Source: Nosema muscidifuracis (lineage: Eukaryota; Microsporidia; Nosematidae). From it: a stretch of DNA of 64,000 nucleotides. The notes under the pieces are model-generated. The model ran no database searches. It had not been told where the DNA came from and worked only from the letters and a program-made list of their open reading frames with translations. The stretch is from positions 310,001 through 374,000 of the forward strand of contig JAIOKI010000019.1 of assembly GCA_028335825.1 (NCBI GenBank), in the 5' to 3' direction. A program made the position numbers and the translations under genes. Of the stretch, positions 43,328 through 55,230 are shown in pieces. Each line of letters begins with the position of its first letter. Position 1 is the first letter of the stretch.

Positions 43328-44215
43328 TCAAAATATTTAAAAAAAATATTTTTACAAATCAAATGACTGACTAACAAATTTAATTTGTAATAAAAATATA
43401 TGATAAAGACTCACATTTCAAATTATTTTTTTAGTATTTTGAAATATTTAATTTATAGTTAATGTTTATTTTAATTGACTGTTAACTGTCAAATAAAATT
43501 AATTGATTAAAATACTGCTTTTAAAAAATCAATGTATTTTTTTTACATTTTAAATATTACCTTCATATTTAGATGTATATTATAATACTAATATTTATTT
43601 AGATTGAATAATATTGACACATTATATTACCATGTGTCAAGAACATAAGCAAAAAGATTGTTATTTAAAAATACAATTTTTTTGTTAATTATTTTGAGAT
43701 ATTTTATTTTTTACTATATCTGTTTATAAAGATTTTATAATAAATTTTAGAATTTGCATCCTACTTAAGCATTTTATAATCTATTTCTGCTATTAAAAAT
43801 TAAATTTATATTAAGCTCAAATAAATGAAGTTCTATATTATCTTAATATCATAATAATTCATTTTTTTGACATTTGGGTATAAAAAATATACCGAAATAT
43901 TTTATACCTGTGATTAGATTTCTGTTTATTTAGTACAAAATTTTATTAAATTCATTTTCATCTAAATTAGTCTGTATCTAATAAATATTTTTTTATTATA
44001 TTATTAATTTTTCGAGTGCTTTGTTAAATCTTAATTTTAATTAATAAGTTAAATTTATTATTTCTAATAAACTCATTTTATTTCAACCTTCGATTTATCT
44101 TACATAGATCTACTTCATCTTAATTTTTTTGTTTATTACACATTATTTTGACTGCACCATTGCTTGTCATTTTCACAACTAAACATTGAATCTGAATATT
44201 TATGTTAATCTTTCT

Positions 44216-44612
44216 TTACATATTTATCTTTATATCAATCATTAAATAATTTATACCACACATGTCTGTTGTCTTGTAAAGATATTTAGTATTAAGAGAA
44301 TGTATAAAATAATTTGTGATTAGATCTTCTTCTAAAATATTGGGCAAAGACGAAGGTGTACTCAAAGTGTGTTTATTTAAATGAGCTTTATTAGACAATA
44401 GCAATAATTTACTCTTTAATATATAATCTTCATCAGTGTCAAATATATAGAGATAGGTTATCAGCTCTAAAGCTAGATATTTATATCTAATAAGGTATTA
44501 AGCTGTCAGAAAGCTTTTAATATCAACCTGCTCAAATACATGTTTCTGATAAAAAACATTATCTATGATAAATCATTTTTCTGGTAATTAGAAAAGACTC
44601 ATCATCTGACAT
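44216..44612 (-). pseudogene. Relic of an unrecognised gene
   Basis: Opens with ATG and MSDDESFLITRKMIYHR, then after stops and shifts continues as YKYLALELITYLYIFDTDED and a longer open piece at 44216-44404 (ILEEDLITNYFIHSLNTKYL). Codon-like composition over 350 bases suggests a dead gene, but I do not know the family. Confidence 0.35.
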
Positions 44613-44689
44613 ATTATATTGAAATTCTGAAAATACCTTATAAGGGATATCTATATTAAAAAAAATAAATAATTTGTCTTTCTCATGAT

Positions 44690-44890
44690 ATTTTTTGTTC
44701 CTCCAACTATTCAATCATTTCCGACCTAAGGCTATCATAGACTTTTCATCTTCAAGCTCTACAGCGTCATTTTAAGCATTCTGAATTGACTTAAGCACCA
44801 ATTAGTTATTCAAATTTACATTTCATCGAAAAAAGCTTATGGAAGTAGTTCATTATACCTTTTCTTGTTATCACATACAAAATAATTCTA
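44690..44890 (-). mobile_element. Decayed LINE tail
   Basis: The reverse complement contains IQN-LKMTL in broken frames, the C-terminal signature shared with the LINE at 61.5-62.8 kb. Short and heavily decayed. Confidence 0.4.
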
Positions 44891-45083
44891 CTTCTGTACT
44901 TAGGTTAATAATGCACATTAATTAGCTAATAAGTCATATTTATGAATTTTCTCTAATTCCACAGTTCTTTGTTATATTAATATTTTATTTTATTCAAATA
45001 AATTCTATCTAACTGTTTAATGATATAAATGTGTCAGTTAAATAGAATTAACTACTCATAATTTATTTCTTATATATTTTTTA

Positions 45084-45086
45084 CCC
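45084..45086 (+). promoter_or_regulatory. CCC start-proximal motif
   Basis: TTTTTTACCC abuts the ATG of the FCP1-like gene with no spacer. Confidence 0.65.
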
Positions 45087-45632
45087 ATGAAAGATTTTCT
45101 TATCGTATTCGATATAAATGACACATTGATTTCTAAAATAAACAAATCCGATAGAGACATGTTATGTAAATATAGTGAAGAACAAAGAAAAAAAATGTTC
45201 AGTTGTAATAGACATTTATTATTGAAAAGACAGTATACAGAAGTATTGGTTGATTATTTACATAAGAATAAAGTAGATTATATTTTCTGGTCTACTTCTA
45301 TGAGACACAATATCGAAAAGATGATTCCTTATTTAGAAAATATCGGTTACAATTGTTACATTGGATACCTCAGTCAAAGTGATTGCGAGGAAGGAATTAT
45401 AACAGATAAGATTAAAGCATTAAAAAGTATTAAAAACTTAAATCAGGCTTGTAAAATGTTTAATAAGAAATTAGAAAATTGTGTACTTATTGATAATTCT
45501 CAAGAGAAATGTTTAGAGGGTCAAAATTTTATTAAAATAAAAGATATTGACCATTTTAATGAGGATAGAGAATTTATTTTATTAGTGGAAAAAATAGAAA
45601 AGTTCATAAATTGTAAAAAAATCGAAACATAA
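45087..45632 (+). CDS. FCP1/SCP-like HAD phosphatase domain protein, 181 aa
   Basis: Small single-domain protein of the NIF/FCP1 branch of the HAD superfamily, whose members dephosphorylate the RNA polymerase II tail and other serine phosphates. Motif I is FDINDTL (nucleophile D9), motif II is IFWSTSM and the last motif is CVLIDNSQEK. The usual second Asp of motif I (D-x-D-x-T) is Asn 11 here, so catalysis may be weakened or lost, or the protein may have another role. No targeting signal. TTTTTTACCC directly abuts the ATG. It converges on B3 with a gap of about 90 bases. Confidence 0.8.
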   Translation: MKDFLIVFDINDTLISKINKSDRDMLCKYSEEQRKKMFSCNRHLLLKRQYTEVLVDYLHKNKVDYIFWSTSMRHNIEKMIPYLENIGYNCYIGYLSQSDCEEGIITDKIKALKSIKNLNQACKMFNKKLENCVLIDNSQEKCLEGQNFIKIKDIDHFNEDREFILLVEKIEKFINCKKIET

Positions 45633-45724
45633 AATTATTATGAATATTTGGAATTTTCGACTGATGGTTTTGATTTAAAGAATTAAAGCGTAAATATAAA
45701 ATATAAAATTAACGTTTTAATAAA

Positions 45725-47350
45725 TTAATTGTTGTTATCACTCGTTAATATTCCTTCGTAAAGTGTTTGAAGATATTTTTTCTCAAAATTACCTTCTGAG
45801 TATTTCAAAATCAAATTTTCATCAACTATTGATTTATTACTTATCCATTCAGAAATTAATAGAGGCATTATAAAAAAATGACATAAAATTAAATTTTGAA
45901 TTTCGTTAATAGTTTTATAATAAACTTCCTCAATAAAAATATTTAACTTTGTCATTATTGAGTAATCTTTGTTATCTGATAAATTCATTTTTTCTTTCAC
46001 AGAAGCAAGTGATAAAATCTGATTGAACTCTTTGAAAAAATCTAATTCATCATTCGGATTGCTTGCAATATCACATAATTCAAAATATAGCAGAGTATTA
46101 TATAAAGTGAATCTAATGCTCTCATAATGAGAATTGATTTGATTAGTAATATTTTTAATATCAATATTAGCACTATTTTGATAATACAAATAATCCTTAA
46201 ACTGAGATTTGGTAATTATAGCTAAACTATATAGAATGTTAATTAGAATTATTCCCTTGTCTGAATCTTTATTGTTCAATATATTTTTTAAGACTGTTAT
46301 ATATATTTCACTTCCTTTTAATACATTCATTAGTCTATTTATATCCAATAAAGTTTTCCTATCCATTCCAGTAACTATTGAGTAATAATTTTTTATCCCT
46401 TCGAATTGATCTTTTGATATAGTTAGACATTCAAGATTTTTATCAACTGATATTTCTTCATCATATAAATAACATATTGAATTCCAAATTATATTTTTTT
46501 CGTTTATTTTCAAATCTATTTTTCTTGTTAACCTAATATTTTCTGATTCCATATTTGTTTTTTTAAAAATAAAATTGTCAGTAACTTTATCAATTATTTC
46601 CAAAATCAAATCTATTTTTAACAATTCAAAGTTGAAATTTTTAACAAATTTCAAAAATTCATCTGCATCTTTTTTTGAAACAACCTTTTTCTCAGCGTAA
46701 TAATATCTAAAATATTCAGTTAAGTCAAAAGATCCTAAACAAAATGTAAAAAAATACAACAGATTTTTTTCTCCGAATATAACGAGGTTAAATAATTGTT
46801 TATCATTATTTTTAAAAAAAAAATCTAGATAGTCCAATTTTTTATCAAACGTACATGATGCAAATTTTAAATCATTTCTAATAATAGATTTATACTTTAT
46901 ATAGTCTCTTTTACTTTCGTCATAGTTTTCGATCATGTAAGTATAAGATGATAGATTTTTCAAAAATTCATAAAGATATATCTCATTCTTATATAAATCT
47001 TCACCCTCTGCTATAAAAATATATTTTATTTCGCTATCTCCAAAAGAATACAACTGTTGAATTATCTTAGCTTTTAAGGATTCTTTAAGATTTAAATCCT
47101 CATCTAAATGTTCATCTAACTTAATAATAATTGGGTTAGTTATTCCATGAAGCTTATCAAATTTTTCTATTACTAATTCTAAACGATTTAGTTTAATTAT
47201 ATGAATTATATAATTTTCATCTAAATCTAAACATGCATAATCACCTGTATTCAACTTATCCTGAATCTTCTCTAATAGCTGATTTTGAATATTATAATGT
47301 AGTTTAAGTAATTCTGAAAGTACTAAAGTAAAAAGTAAAAACAATTTCAT
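45725..47350 (-). CDS. Family B secreted protein (B3), 541 aa
   Basis: Signal peptide (MKLFLLFTLVLSEL) then a helical body. It aligns with B4 over IIKLDEHLDEDLNLKES, YEFLKNLSSYTYMIENYDES and onward, and with B2 in the later NRLMNVLKGSEIYI region. Same length as B2 and B4. TACTCC lies two bases before the ATG. No enzyme motif. Confidence 0.86.
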   Translation of the reverse strand: MKLFLLFTLVLSELLKLHYNIQNQLLEKIQDKLNTGDYACLDLDENYIIHIIKLNRLELVIEKFDKLHGITNPIIIKLDEHLDEDLNLKESLKAKIIQQLYSFGDSEIKYIFIAEGEDLYKNEIYLYEFLKNLSSYTYMIENYDESKRDYIKYKSIIRNDLKFASCTFDKKLDYLDFFFKNNDKQLFNLVIFGEKNLLYFFTFCLGSFDLTEYFRYYYAEKKVVSKKDADEFLKFVKNFNFELLKIDLILEIIDKVTDNFIFKKTNMESENIRLTRKIDLKINEKNIIWNSICYLYDEEISVDKNLECLTISKDQFEGIKNYYSIVTGMDRKTLLDINRLMNVLKGSEIYITVLKNILNNKDSDKGIILINILYSLAIITKSQFKDYLYYQNSANIDIKNITNQINSHYESIRFTLYNTLLYFELCDIASNPNDELDFFKEFNQILSLASVKEKMNLSDNKDYSIMTKLNIFIEEVYYKTINEIQNLILCHFFIMPLLISEWISNKSIVDENLILKYSEGNFEKKYLQTLYEGILTSDNNN

Positions 47351-48169
47351 AAGGAGTAAATTTTTTTTGTTTAAATATTTTTAATTTAAATTAAAAAGTA
47401 TTCATAGAAATTTAATTTAAAATACTACATAGAAAATATTAAAACAAGTAATAGTTTAAATAAAGAATCAGATCAATATAAATTAATTAATTAAACAAAA
47501 TATTTTCAATCTTTGAGCAATGTTTATATGTTTACACAATATAAATTAAAATCATTTTCTCTGGAAATCATATTTATAAATATTTAAATAACCCATTTTT
47601 TTAAATTAATTTTTAATCTATTTTTTCTTAAAATATTTTTAAAATTTAAATAAAAAAAGAAAATTTTTATAAATATTTTAGATATTTTTTCAAAAAATTC
47701 TAAACATATTCTTATTCTTTTACTAGATTTATAAACTTATTTACACCAATCTTTAATCTTAGACTTTATTTATAGTCAGTCTTTTAGTTACATTAAGCTT
47801 ACAATATTATTATTATTTTAATTGATTGAAAACAGGTGATTGAATAATTAATATATTTCTGATCATTCTCTTATTGAAATATTTTTAAATAATTTTTATT
47901 ATCCCTGCGGATAAATCGGAACAATTTAATAATATGCGCATGGCATAATAAAATTCATTTTTTTTATTTGGTAATTGTTATGCTGATAATCATATTACAA
48001 AAAAAGGTTAGATCATAATGGATGTATCAGTAATAATCAAGGAGGAAGTATTTTGTGATTTTTTTATAAAATAATTCATCATTAATTGATATCAAGAATA
48101 TCTAATTATAGGTATTGAATCATCTATAAACATGCTTTAAAATGTATATCAAAATATGAATATTTTTTT

Positions 48170-48515
48170 CATTATCTCTAGATGACATTCTCCTCCTGTT
48201 CTATATTCCATTGGAATGTTTTAAAAGTTTTCTTCAGAAGTATTGATTTCATAGAGATCTGTATATATGAAGTTATATTTAACATTGCATGTATTGTGTC
48301 CTATGTTATAATAAAAGGTTTATTTTTCTATTAAACAATGTATTAGAGGAAGTATATTAGCAAGATAGTCGTATCTTCTTAATTTTTCCATATCAAACTG
48401 CTAAAAATTATCTTAAGATGTTTCACCTATTTCTATTATTATGATTTCCAATTCTCTTCTATTAGTGACTAATATGTGTTTATTATTATCAATAGATAAA
48501 TATTTCATTTAGGAA
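48170..48515 (-). mobile_element. Decayed LINE endonuclease fragment
   Basis: The reverse complement reads RRELEIIIIEIGETS, then DNF, FDMEKLRRYDYLANILPLIH. This matches the restriction-like endonuclease end of the R4/Dong-type LINE (compare VRKEVVIIE and the following lysine-rich stretch at 62.5 kb). Stops and shifts are present. Confidence 0.55.
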
Positions 48516-48765
48516 TATGTCTTCTTATCTTTATATTATCGCTTTCTTATCAAAAAAGTAAAAACTCTAAGTAATTTCAAATATATTTAATTTTAAGAAT
48601 GTTTCTCATCTTTGAAGCTATCATTGTATATTTTTATCAATGCTCTTTTATAAATTTATATGAATATTATTTTAATGAGAATGATGTGTTTTAGGATAAA
48701 AAAATATATAAATAAATATTCAAAAACCAATAACTTGCTATTGAATTTTATAATTTAATTTTTTT

Positions 48766-49780
48766 ACCCCATAGAAGTTGTAACAATAGAAAACGGTTTT
48801 CTGAAAAATGAAAAATTATTATAAAACTTGATGATGATAAAATATCTATTAAATCTCAAGAAGGAGATATTATTACTATAAAAAGATATAGAGATGTTTA
48901 GAGATACAAATTTAAGATTATACGAAAATACTTTATTTTAGGTTAGTTGTATAGGTGAGAATCATATTGATGAAATTATTAAGATATGTAATAAGATAAA
49001 TATTATATGAAAGTATTAGAAATTAATAATATTGGAGTAAATGGAAAATCTTATAGAATTTAATAATGAAAGACTATATTGGATATTTCTATTAAGAATA
49101 TTGAATGTATAGCATATGTAAGAAATGAAATATCAATTAATTTTGGTAATGTTAAAATTAGATTTATAACTACTAAAGAATGTATTAATGAAATAAAAGA
49201 TGCTTATAATGATAATATTGAAGAAGATTTACTAATTTTTGAAGCTATTACTATTGTATAACCTAGAGAAAAAAATAATTTTAAATTGTATGAAGATTAT
49301 TTAAAACTATTAAATATAGTTATGATCATAAAATATATTATAAAAATGTGAGTGAATATACTACATAGATAAAAAATTGTTCTATTCTTAGATACATTTA
49401 TAAAACACGGGCTTACAAAATATTATCTTTTAGAGTAGAAGAAAATACAAATGTTAATGATTCAATATTAGAAAAAAGATACAATTGTTTACTTTCTGAA
49501 GTATTTATAAATTTTTTGAAAAACTTACTACACTTAAATAATAACATGTAAATTTATTACAAGCTATCCGAAACGTGGATGTCTTATATTTTTTACCAAT
49601 ATCAATAAAGATAAATCTTAAAGATATTTATACTGTATAATAAATGTAAGTTTGTTACAAGCTAAGACATTTAATATGGCAATATCAGCTGATTCTATTT
49701 ATACTTTCAATGGGTTGTATAAAGAAAAATATATATTAAGAAAATAATGTGACAATAAGAAGTGAAGTATTTGAAGATGT
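48766..49780 (+). pseudogene. Relic resembling FACT subunit POB3/SSRP1
   Basis: Starts at TTTTTTACCCC, the usual start signal, and then reads in changing frames IENGFLKNEKLL, KLDDDKISIKSQEGDII, YKFKI, IGENHIDEIIKICNKINI, NNIGVNGKSYRI and ISIKNIECIAYVRNEISINF (the 49079-49261 open piece). Order and spacing follow the N-terminal and dimerisation region of POB3/SSRP1 as I remember it. The later part is weaker. A broken host gene; identification is by eye. Confidence 0.45.
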
Positions 49781-50629
49781 ATTGAGTTCTGATAAGAATG
49801 TCAGTGATCTAAATGATGATATTTAAATTATATTGATATTTTAATAAGTCATATTAAAATTAACTTTTATCATCACTTACAATAAGGTTATTACATTATT
49901 TGGGTATCGACTCTACAATTAACTTCTTCTTAATGAACTCTAAGGGTTGAACTTATTGTCAAGTTTTCTAGAACTTAAGAAAGAGAGAATATAAATATAT
50001 ATCTAAAATATTATAGAATATTTATTTATCTGTATTACATAACATGAATAGGATAATAAATTTTACATGATCTGATGTTTAGTAAAAATTATTGATTAAG
50101 CATATATGAAGAATTTACGCTAGACAGATAAAATATATTATAATTTTTATAATATAAAAAGTTTTTCATAGAAGTTATTTAAGTAGTATGTAGAAAAATA
50201 AATATTTCTTTTTAGTGTTTTATCTCTTTATATAGGTCTTAGAATAATCTCTTAAACTTTGTACTTTATTAATTATTATAAATAAGATTAATACATCTCT
50301 TTAATTTTATATTTAATTTATTTTTCAGAATATCAAATTTTTATTTGTTAAATTAAAAATACTTAAGAAAATATAATTACTCATAGATTAAATTTTATAT
50401 ATTTATAAGATTATCTTTGCATGCTTCTGTAAAATCTTTTTAAGTTAATTTATTAATTAATTGGTTTATGATTCTCATAATTATAGCTATTAAAATATAA
50501 AATTTTAAATATTCAAAAGTAGATATTTAGATACATAAAATAGTTTCTTAAAATTAATGTTCCTCTTTAATTATATAAATAAAGAAATCATTATATTTTT
50601 GACACTTCTTCTTCTATGATTTCAATAAA

Positions 50630-51450
50630 TAACAATGTTTAATCATATAGCTTGTCCAAAGTGAAAAAAACCCATATCTAAGCAAATGATAGACTTCTTC
50701 AAAATCTATTAGATGATTTCTAGACTAAAGACATTAACATAAGTTTTATAGATCAGAAGAAAGCTATGTCATTTATAATATCCATGTATGATATGTACTA
50801 ATAGAAACTACTTGAAGAAAACTTTCATAAATTTTCTATATCACAAACAACGACTATCTTTTATTCACAAATAAGATGAAGCTTATGCCATCTGGTGAGT
50901 TTAATTCAGTAATATCAAAATTATCTGAATCTAAAATACATGTAAATGACATAAAATTAGACTTCAATCCATATATAGAGACTTTTACATTATGAATAAT
51001 ATAATTCTTGTCATTTTTTCATAAACAAGCCTATAAAATAGCTTATACAAATAATAAATCAGCAAGTATTGCTCTTCATTTACAATTTAAGAAATCAGTA
51101 ATACGAATATAATTAAAACTTTATTAAATAAGTTAATATTAAAAGTTTTAGCTTTTGCATTACGATATAAATTGAAGAATTGTCAATAATTTTAACTAGT
51201 GGTACATTGTCCCCTTTGTCTATAGATGTAATAATATATGTCTAAGATTTCATTTCCTTTATGTTGTTTATTCAATAGAAATTCATAAAAAGGGGTAATT
51301 TATTTGACATTTTGGAAAATTACTGAAAATATTAACAAAGAATGTATGGTTACAGTACAGTAGTGATCTAAAGGTATGTTTAAAACAAAATCTGGAATAA
51401 TAGCAAGTATTTTTAGAAAGCAGTTCGAATGACATTTAGGACTAAGTAAT
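50630..51450 (+). pseudogene. Relic resembling a Rad3/XPD-family helicase
   Basis: The clearest piece is IILTSGTLSPLSI at about 51185-51230, the family's S-A/G-T-L-S-P motif, preceded by NKPIKIAYTNNKSASIALHL and further up by FIDQKKAMSFIISMYDMY. Stops and shifts throughout. It could be XPD, CHL1 or an RTEL-like member. Confidence 0.4.
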
Positions 51451-52456
51451 TATATTATATAGAATAATGATTAAATTCTGCATCAACAGAAATCATGTGT
51501 AAGTAGCTCATAATAAGTTTAGAGCATTAATAAAAAGAAACATAATAAATGAATTTCTTTAAAAAAAAAAAATACAAAAAATATCCTGTTATGTTATATT
51601 ATTATATATAAATTTTTTATGACCACTTGGTTTTTCGTAAGATGATAACAAAAATTTTATTATATACAAATTGTAGAAGGATCATTCCAATTTTTTTGTT
51701 AAGTCTTGATAAAACGTAACATTTTATGTGCATAATCTTCATACATATTAAGTTTTGAATTTGTAATTTTGGCTGGTAATTTTTAGAAATGCGAAATATT
51801 AATTATAGTTACAAAATTATATTTTTGAAATTACTTACTTGATGTTAAATATATGTTTAATAGTAGTAAATTACAAAGAAACAATCAATTTATCTATGTA
51901 TAATCAACTATAAATAAAAGATGAAATTCTACTCTTCTAACAATAATAAAGTATTTAAATTATCAATCAATATTGTTATATAATCTATTAGAGTATCTAG
52001 ATTGTCTCAAATTATAAATTATAAAATCAGAATTTAAATACGTAATTTTTAATTTATCATTATCAATCAAACATCTTGAATTTATAAAATTTAATTTATT
52101 TAATAGTAAGCATTATAATTACACATAGAAAATTATCATCTCTTTTTCTGACATATATAAATGTTTGATATATTTTTAATATAAATAATTTTTTTTTAAA
52201 TTAAGATTACACAACAATTACATAAAAATAAAATATTATATTTAAAATCATAAATTTATTATTTTTTGTAACTAAAATATAATATTTCATAAATATATCT
52301 TAACAAATGTTAAATTAAAAATTATTCAATTTAAATACAAAAATAAGAATTCTTTATTCCTTTATTTCTAACATATCTATGATTTTTTATTTGTTAATTG
52401 TTAAATTAAAAAAAAAAATAATTTATTTTTCAAAATATAAATTTGAAATTTTTTTA

Positions 52457-52460
52457 CCCC
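52457..52460 (+). promoter_or_regulatory. CCCC start-proximal motif
   Basis: TTTTTTTACCCC three bases before the B4 ATG; it decides the start at 52464 over the in-frame TTG at 52443. Confidence 0.65.
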
Positions 52461-52463
52461 ATC

Positions 52464-54089
52464 ATGAAATTTTTTGCTTTACTATATTTAATATCAATTG
52501 CTACATCTAAACTGAAAAAAGAAATACGAGAAGATTTATCTAAAATAATTTCGAAGAAAACTGATGCTAAAGATTTTGTATTTATAGGCAAAGATTTTAA
52601 TCTTCCAATACATTTAGTAGCGATCTATAAAGATCAAATTCATATCGAAAGATACAATGAACCACGAGTTTTTACAAATAAAATTATTATTAAATTAGAT
52701 AACAAGCAAAATGAGAGCTTGGAAGAAAAGTTGGTTAAAATTATATACGAATTTAAAGATAAAAAGAAGTATTTATATATTGATGATAGGGTAGATAATA
52801 TTAAATACAAAGATATAATCTATAAGATAATGAAAAATCTTTCAGATTATTCTCATTATATTAATGATAATGAAGATTCTAAATCATACTTAGATTATGA
52901 TAAAATTTTGATAAATAATTCATCTTTTAATTATTTTATTGATTTTAGAACAAGTTCTTATAGTTTTTACCAAATACGGAAATACGATAATTTTAAATTA
53001 AATTTTAGTTTAACTCAAGATAGTGATAATATATTTATATACAATATTGATATTAATAAATTTAATTACAATAAATATCTAGAATATTATCTCAAAAATT
53101 ATAACGTTTGCAAGGAAGAAGAACTAAATAAAATAATGAATTTATTATCATTAATAAATATTTCCCGTTTTTATATTGATAGGGAAGATAATATAGCTAA
53201 GTCAAGAGCAAAAAAATTTGATAAATGCAGAAAAATAACTAGATCTAAAAAAATTGGCGCATTTGTTCAAAATAATATTTTAAACCATAATGAGTCTTTA
53301 GCTAACTCTAGTAAAAAAGAAGATCAAAATCAACAAGTGGGATTATTTAATGATAATATTTTTTTGAATTGGCATTCTTATTTTAAAAATAAGTGTATCG
53401 ATGAAGATGTTCTTGCAGAAATAAAGAATTTTTTCAAAACTTGTCAAAATAGCAGCATAGAAAAAATTGAAACTATTTTAAGATTTTTTTATTTTATAAA
53501 AGATAGTAATTTATACAAGGATATTTTAATAAGTATTCTATCTAAAAAAGGAATAACTAAAAAATTAATAATGTATGAAATTCTATTCACCTTAGGTCTA
53601 GTTAAAAAATGTGATGAAAAACTAAATCTTTATTACGTTAATTCTAAATTAATCAAAGAAAATGATAATTCTGAAAATTACGAAAAACTTGCTCAGTTTA
53701 TCATTGATGAAATTAGTTATAACCATGATAATATTTCAAGTGTCTTTTTTGATCTATTAATGTATTTTGAAATGTGTAAGATGTATGAGAAGAAAATCAC
53801 TTTTAATTGTTCTGATGATACAAAGATGCTATTTGAATTCATCGAAAGTGTAAACAATAATTCGAAGAATACTTTTGATCACATTATTCTTTGCATATAT
53901 GAATTATATTCCAAGATTTATCCTAAAGAAAAAAACTCTAAAGATTCATGCGATATTTATTCGTCAATACTTAAAGATATTAAATCGGAATTAATGAGTT
54001 TAATTAAATATAAAAAGGGCAATAGTCAGACTGAAGTTATTTATGATAATATTTATAAATTGTTAGATGATCATAAAAAAAAAGACTAA
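52464..54089 (+). CDS. Family B secreted protein (B4), 541 aa
   Basis: Starting at the ATG after TACCCCATC gives a clean signal peptide (MKFFALLYLISIATS) and exactly 541 residues, like B2 and B3. The body is lysine- and asparagine-rich and helical. It aligns best with B3 (NESLEEKLVKIIYEFKDK, KNLSDYSHYINDNEDS). A basic patch near 250-270 (KSRAKKFDKCRKITRSKK) is specific to this member. Function unknown; presumably secreted. Confidence 0.88.
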   Translation: MKFFALLYLISIATSKLKKEIREDLSKIISKKTDAKDFVFIGKDFNLPIHLVAIYKDQIHIERYNEPRVFTNKIIIKLDNKQNESLEEKLVKIIYEFKDKKKYLYIDDRVDNIKYKDIIYKIMKNLSDYSHYINDNEDSKSYLDYDKILINNSSFNYFIDFRTSSYSFYQIRKYDNFKLNFSLTQDSDNIFIYNIDINKFNYNKYLEYYLKNYNVCKEEELNKIMNLLSLINISRFYIDREDNIAKSRAKKFDKCRKITRSKKIGAFVQNNILNHNESLANSSKKEDQNQQVGLFNDNIFLNWHSYFKNKCIDEDVLAEIKNFFKTCQNSSIEKIETILRFFYFIKDSNLYKDILISILSKKGITKKLIMYEILFTLGLVKKCDEKLNLYYVNSKLIKENDNSENYEKLAQFIIDEISYNHDNISSVFFDLLMYFEMCKMYEKKITFNCSDDTKMLFEFIESVNNNSKNTFDHIILCIYELYSKIYPKEKNSKDSCDIYSSILKDIKSELMSLIKYKKGNSQTEVIYDNIYKLLDDHKKKD

Positions 54090-55039
54090 TTAAACAATTT
54101 ATTTTAATTTTAACTATTTATTAAATAAAAATACATTATTTAGTAAGTTGACATATACTAATATTTTGTATTTATTTTTTTATGCTCTAAAACCAAAAAT
54201 TAAATAGTGAGCAATATGAATTATTGGATTAAATCTAACATTTTTTCATATCTAAAAAAAGTATTGATGGTAGTTAATTGAGTTATTATAGAAAATATTT
54301 ATATCTTGTAGAAAATAAAATACAAATATATTATTTTTCTTATTGTTTCCTTTGAGTGATTATATTAATAAAGTACAATTCTTTCAATTATATATAAACA
54401 GTATTTTTAGTGTTATTATTGATATTACATTATAAATTAATATAAACAATGTTACTAAATATTAAATTTAGATATTAAAGTATAGAATTTCAATATTGTC
54501 ATACTGAAAGATAAAAATATCAAGAACATGTGAAAAAATAAATTAGAGATTTAATTAAAATTTTACTCTAGTTTGAGGATAAATTTTTTTTAGTGGCTGA
54601 ATATTATATTTTTACACCTCTAGTAGTATATTACTGTTTTGAGAACGAAATCTCTAGCTAATATATTTATAAAATGTTTGTGAAGCATTTCTCTTAGGTA
54701 TTTGGCCATTAAGTAGATATTTAAGAATCTTGAAGATCCCAATAATCATCATCAATATTTGGTTGTTTTTTTTTCTGGGTATGAATTATTTATTATTTCT
54801 ATATATTTATTTTGATAGTTAATCATTCTGATGTGATTTAATTATATCACAATATGTTCATATTTTTAAAAGTCAAGATTCAAAATTCATTATTATTTAA
54901 CTCATTAAATTTGTACAAATCTCTTTACAATTTTTCAGTAGAAATATACTGTTTAACAATATAAAGGATAATTTAGTTATGTTAAAATGATGTTATTTTT
55001 TCATTTACTCATAAATAGAATTTTATTTGGAATCGATTA

Positions 55040-55230
55040 ACTTAATCTTCTGTTCTAATTCTTCATTGACGATCCTAGCGTGATCACAACTTCCTATACT
55101 ATTTTTCATAGTTAGGCTTTCAGAGTCATCTTAAACACCCTGGATTAAACTAAGCCTCTACTTTTTACTTTTTGTCCAAATATAATTTCGTCCAGAGTAT
55201 TATAAAAATATTATTTGTTATATTCTATTA
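55040..55230 (-). mobile_element. Decayed LINE tail
   Basis: The reverse complement contains GVFKMTLKA, equivalent to ILKMTLES at the LINE end at 62.78 kb, with shared sequence on both sides. Short and decayed. Confidence 0.45.

Larger units (their letters stand above)
43322..45086. other. Intergenic with relics
   Basis: Carries a minus-strand relic of unknown origin (44216-44612) and a LINE tail (44690-44890). The rest is AT-rich with nothing seen. Confidence 0.5.
47351..52456. other. 5 kb relic-rich region without intact genes
   Basis: Holds a LINE relic (48170-48515), a POB3-like relic (48766-49780) and a Rad3-like helicase relic (50630-51450). The pieces between them are AT-rich with nothing I can name. 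Confidence 0.55.
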
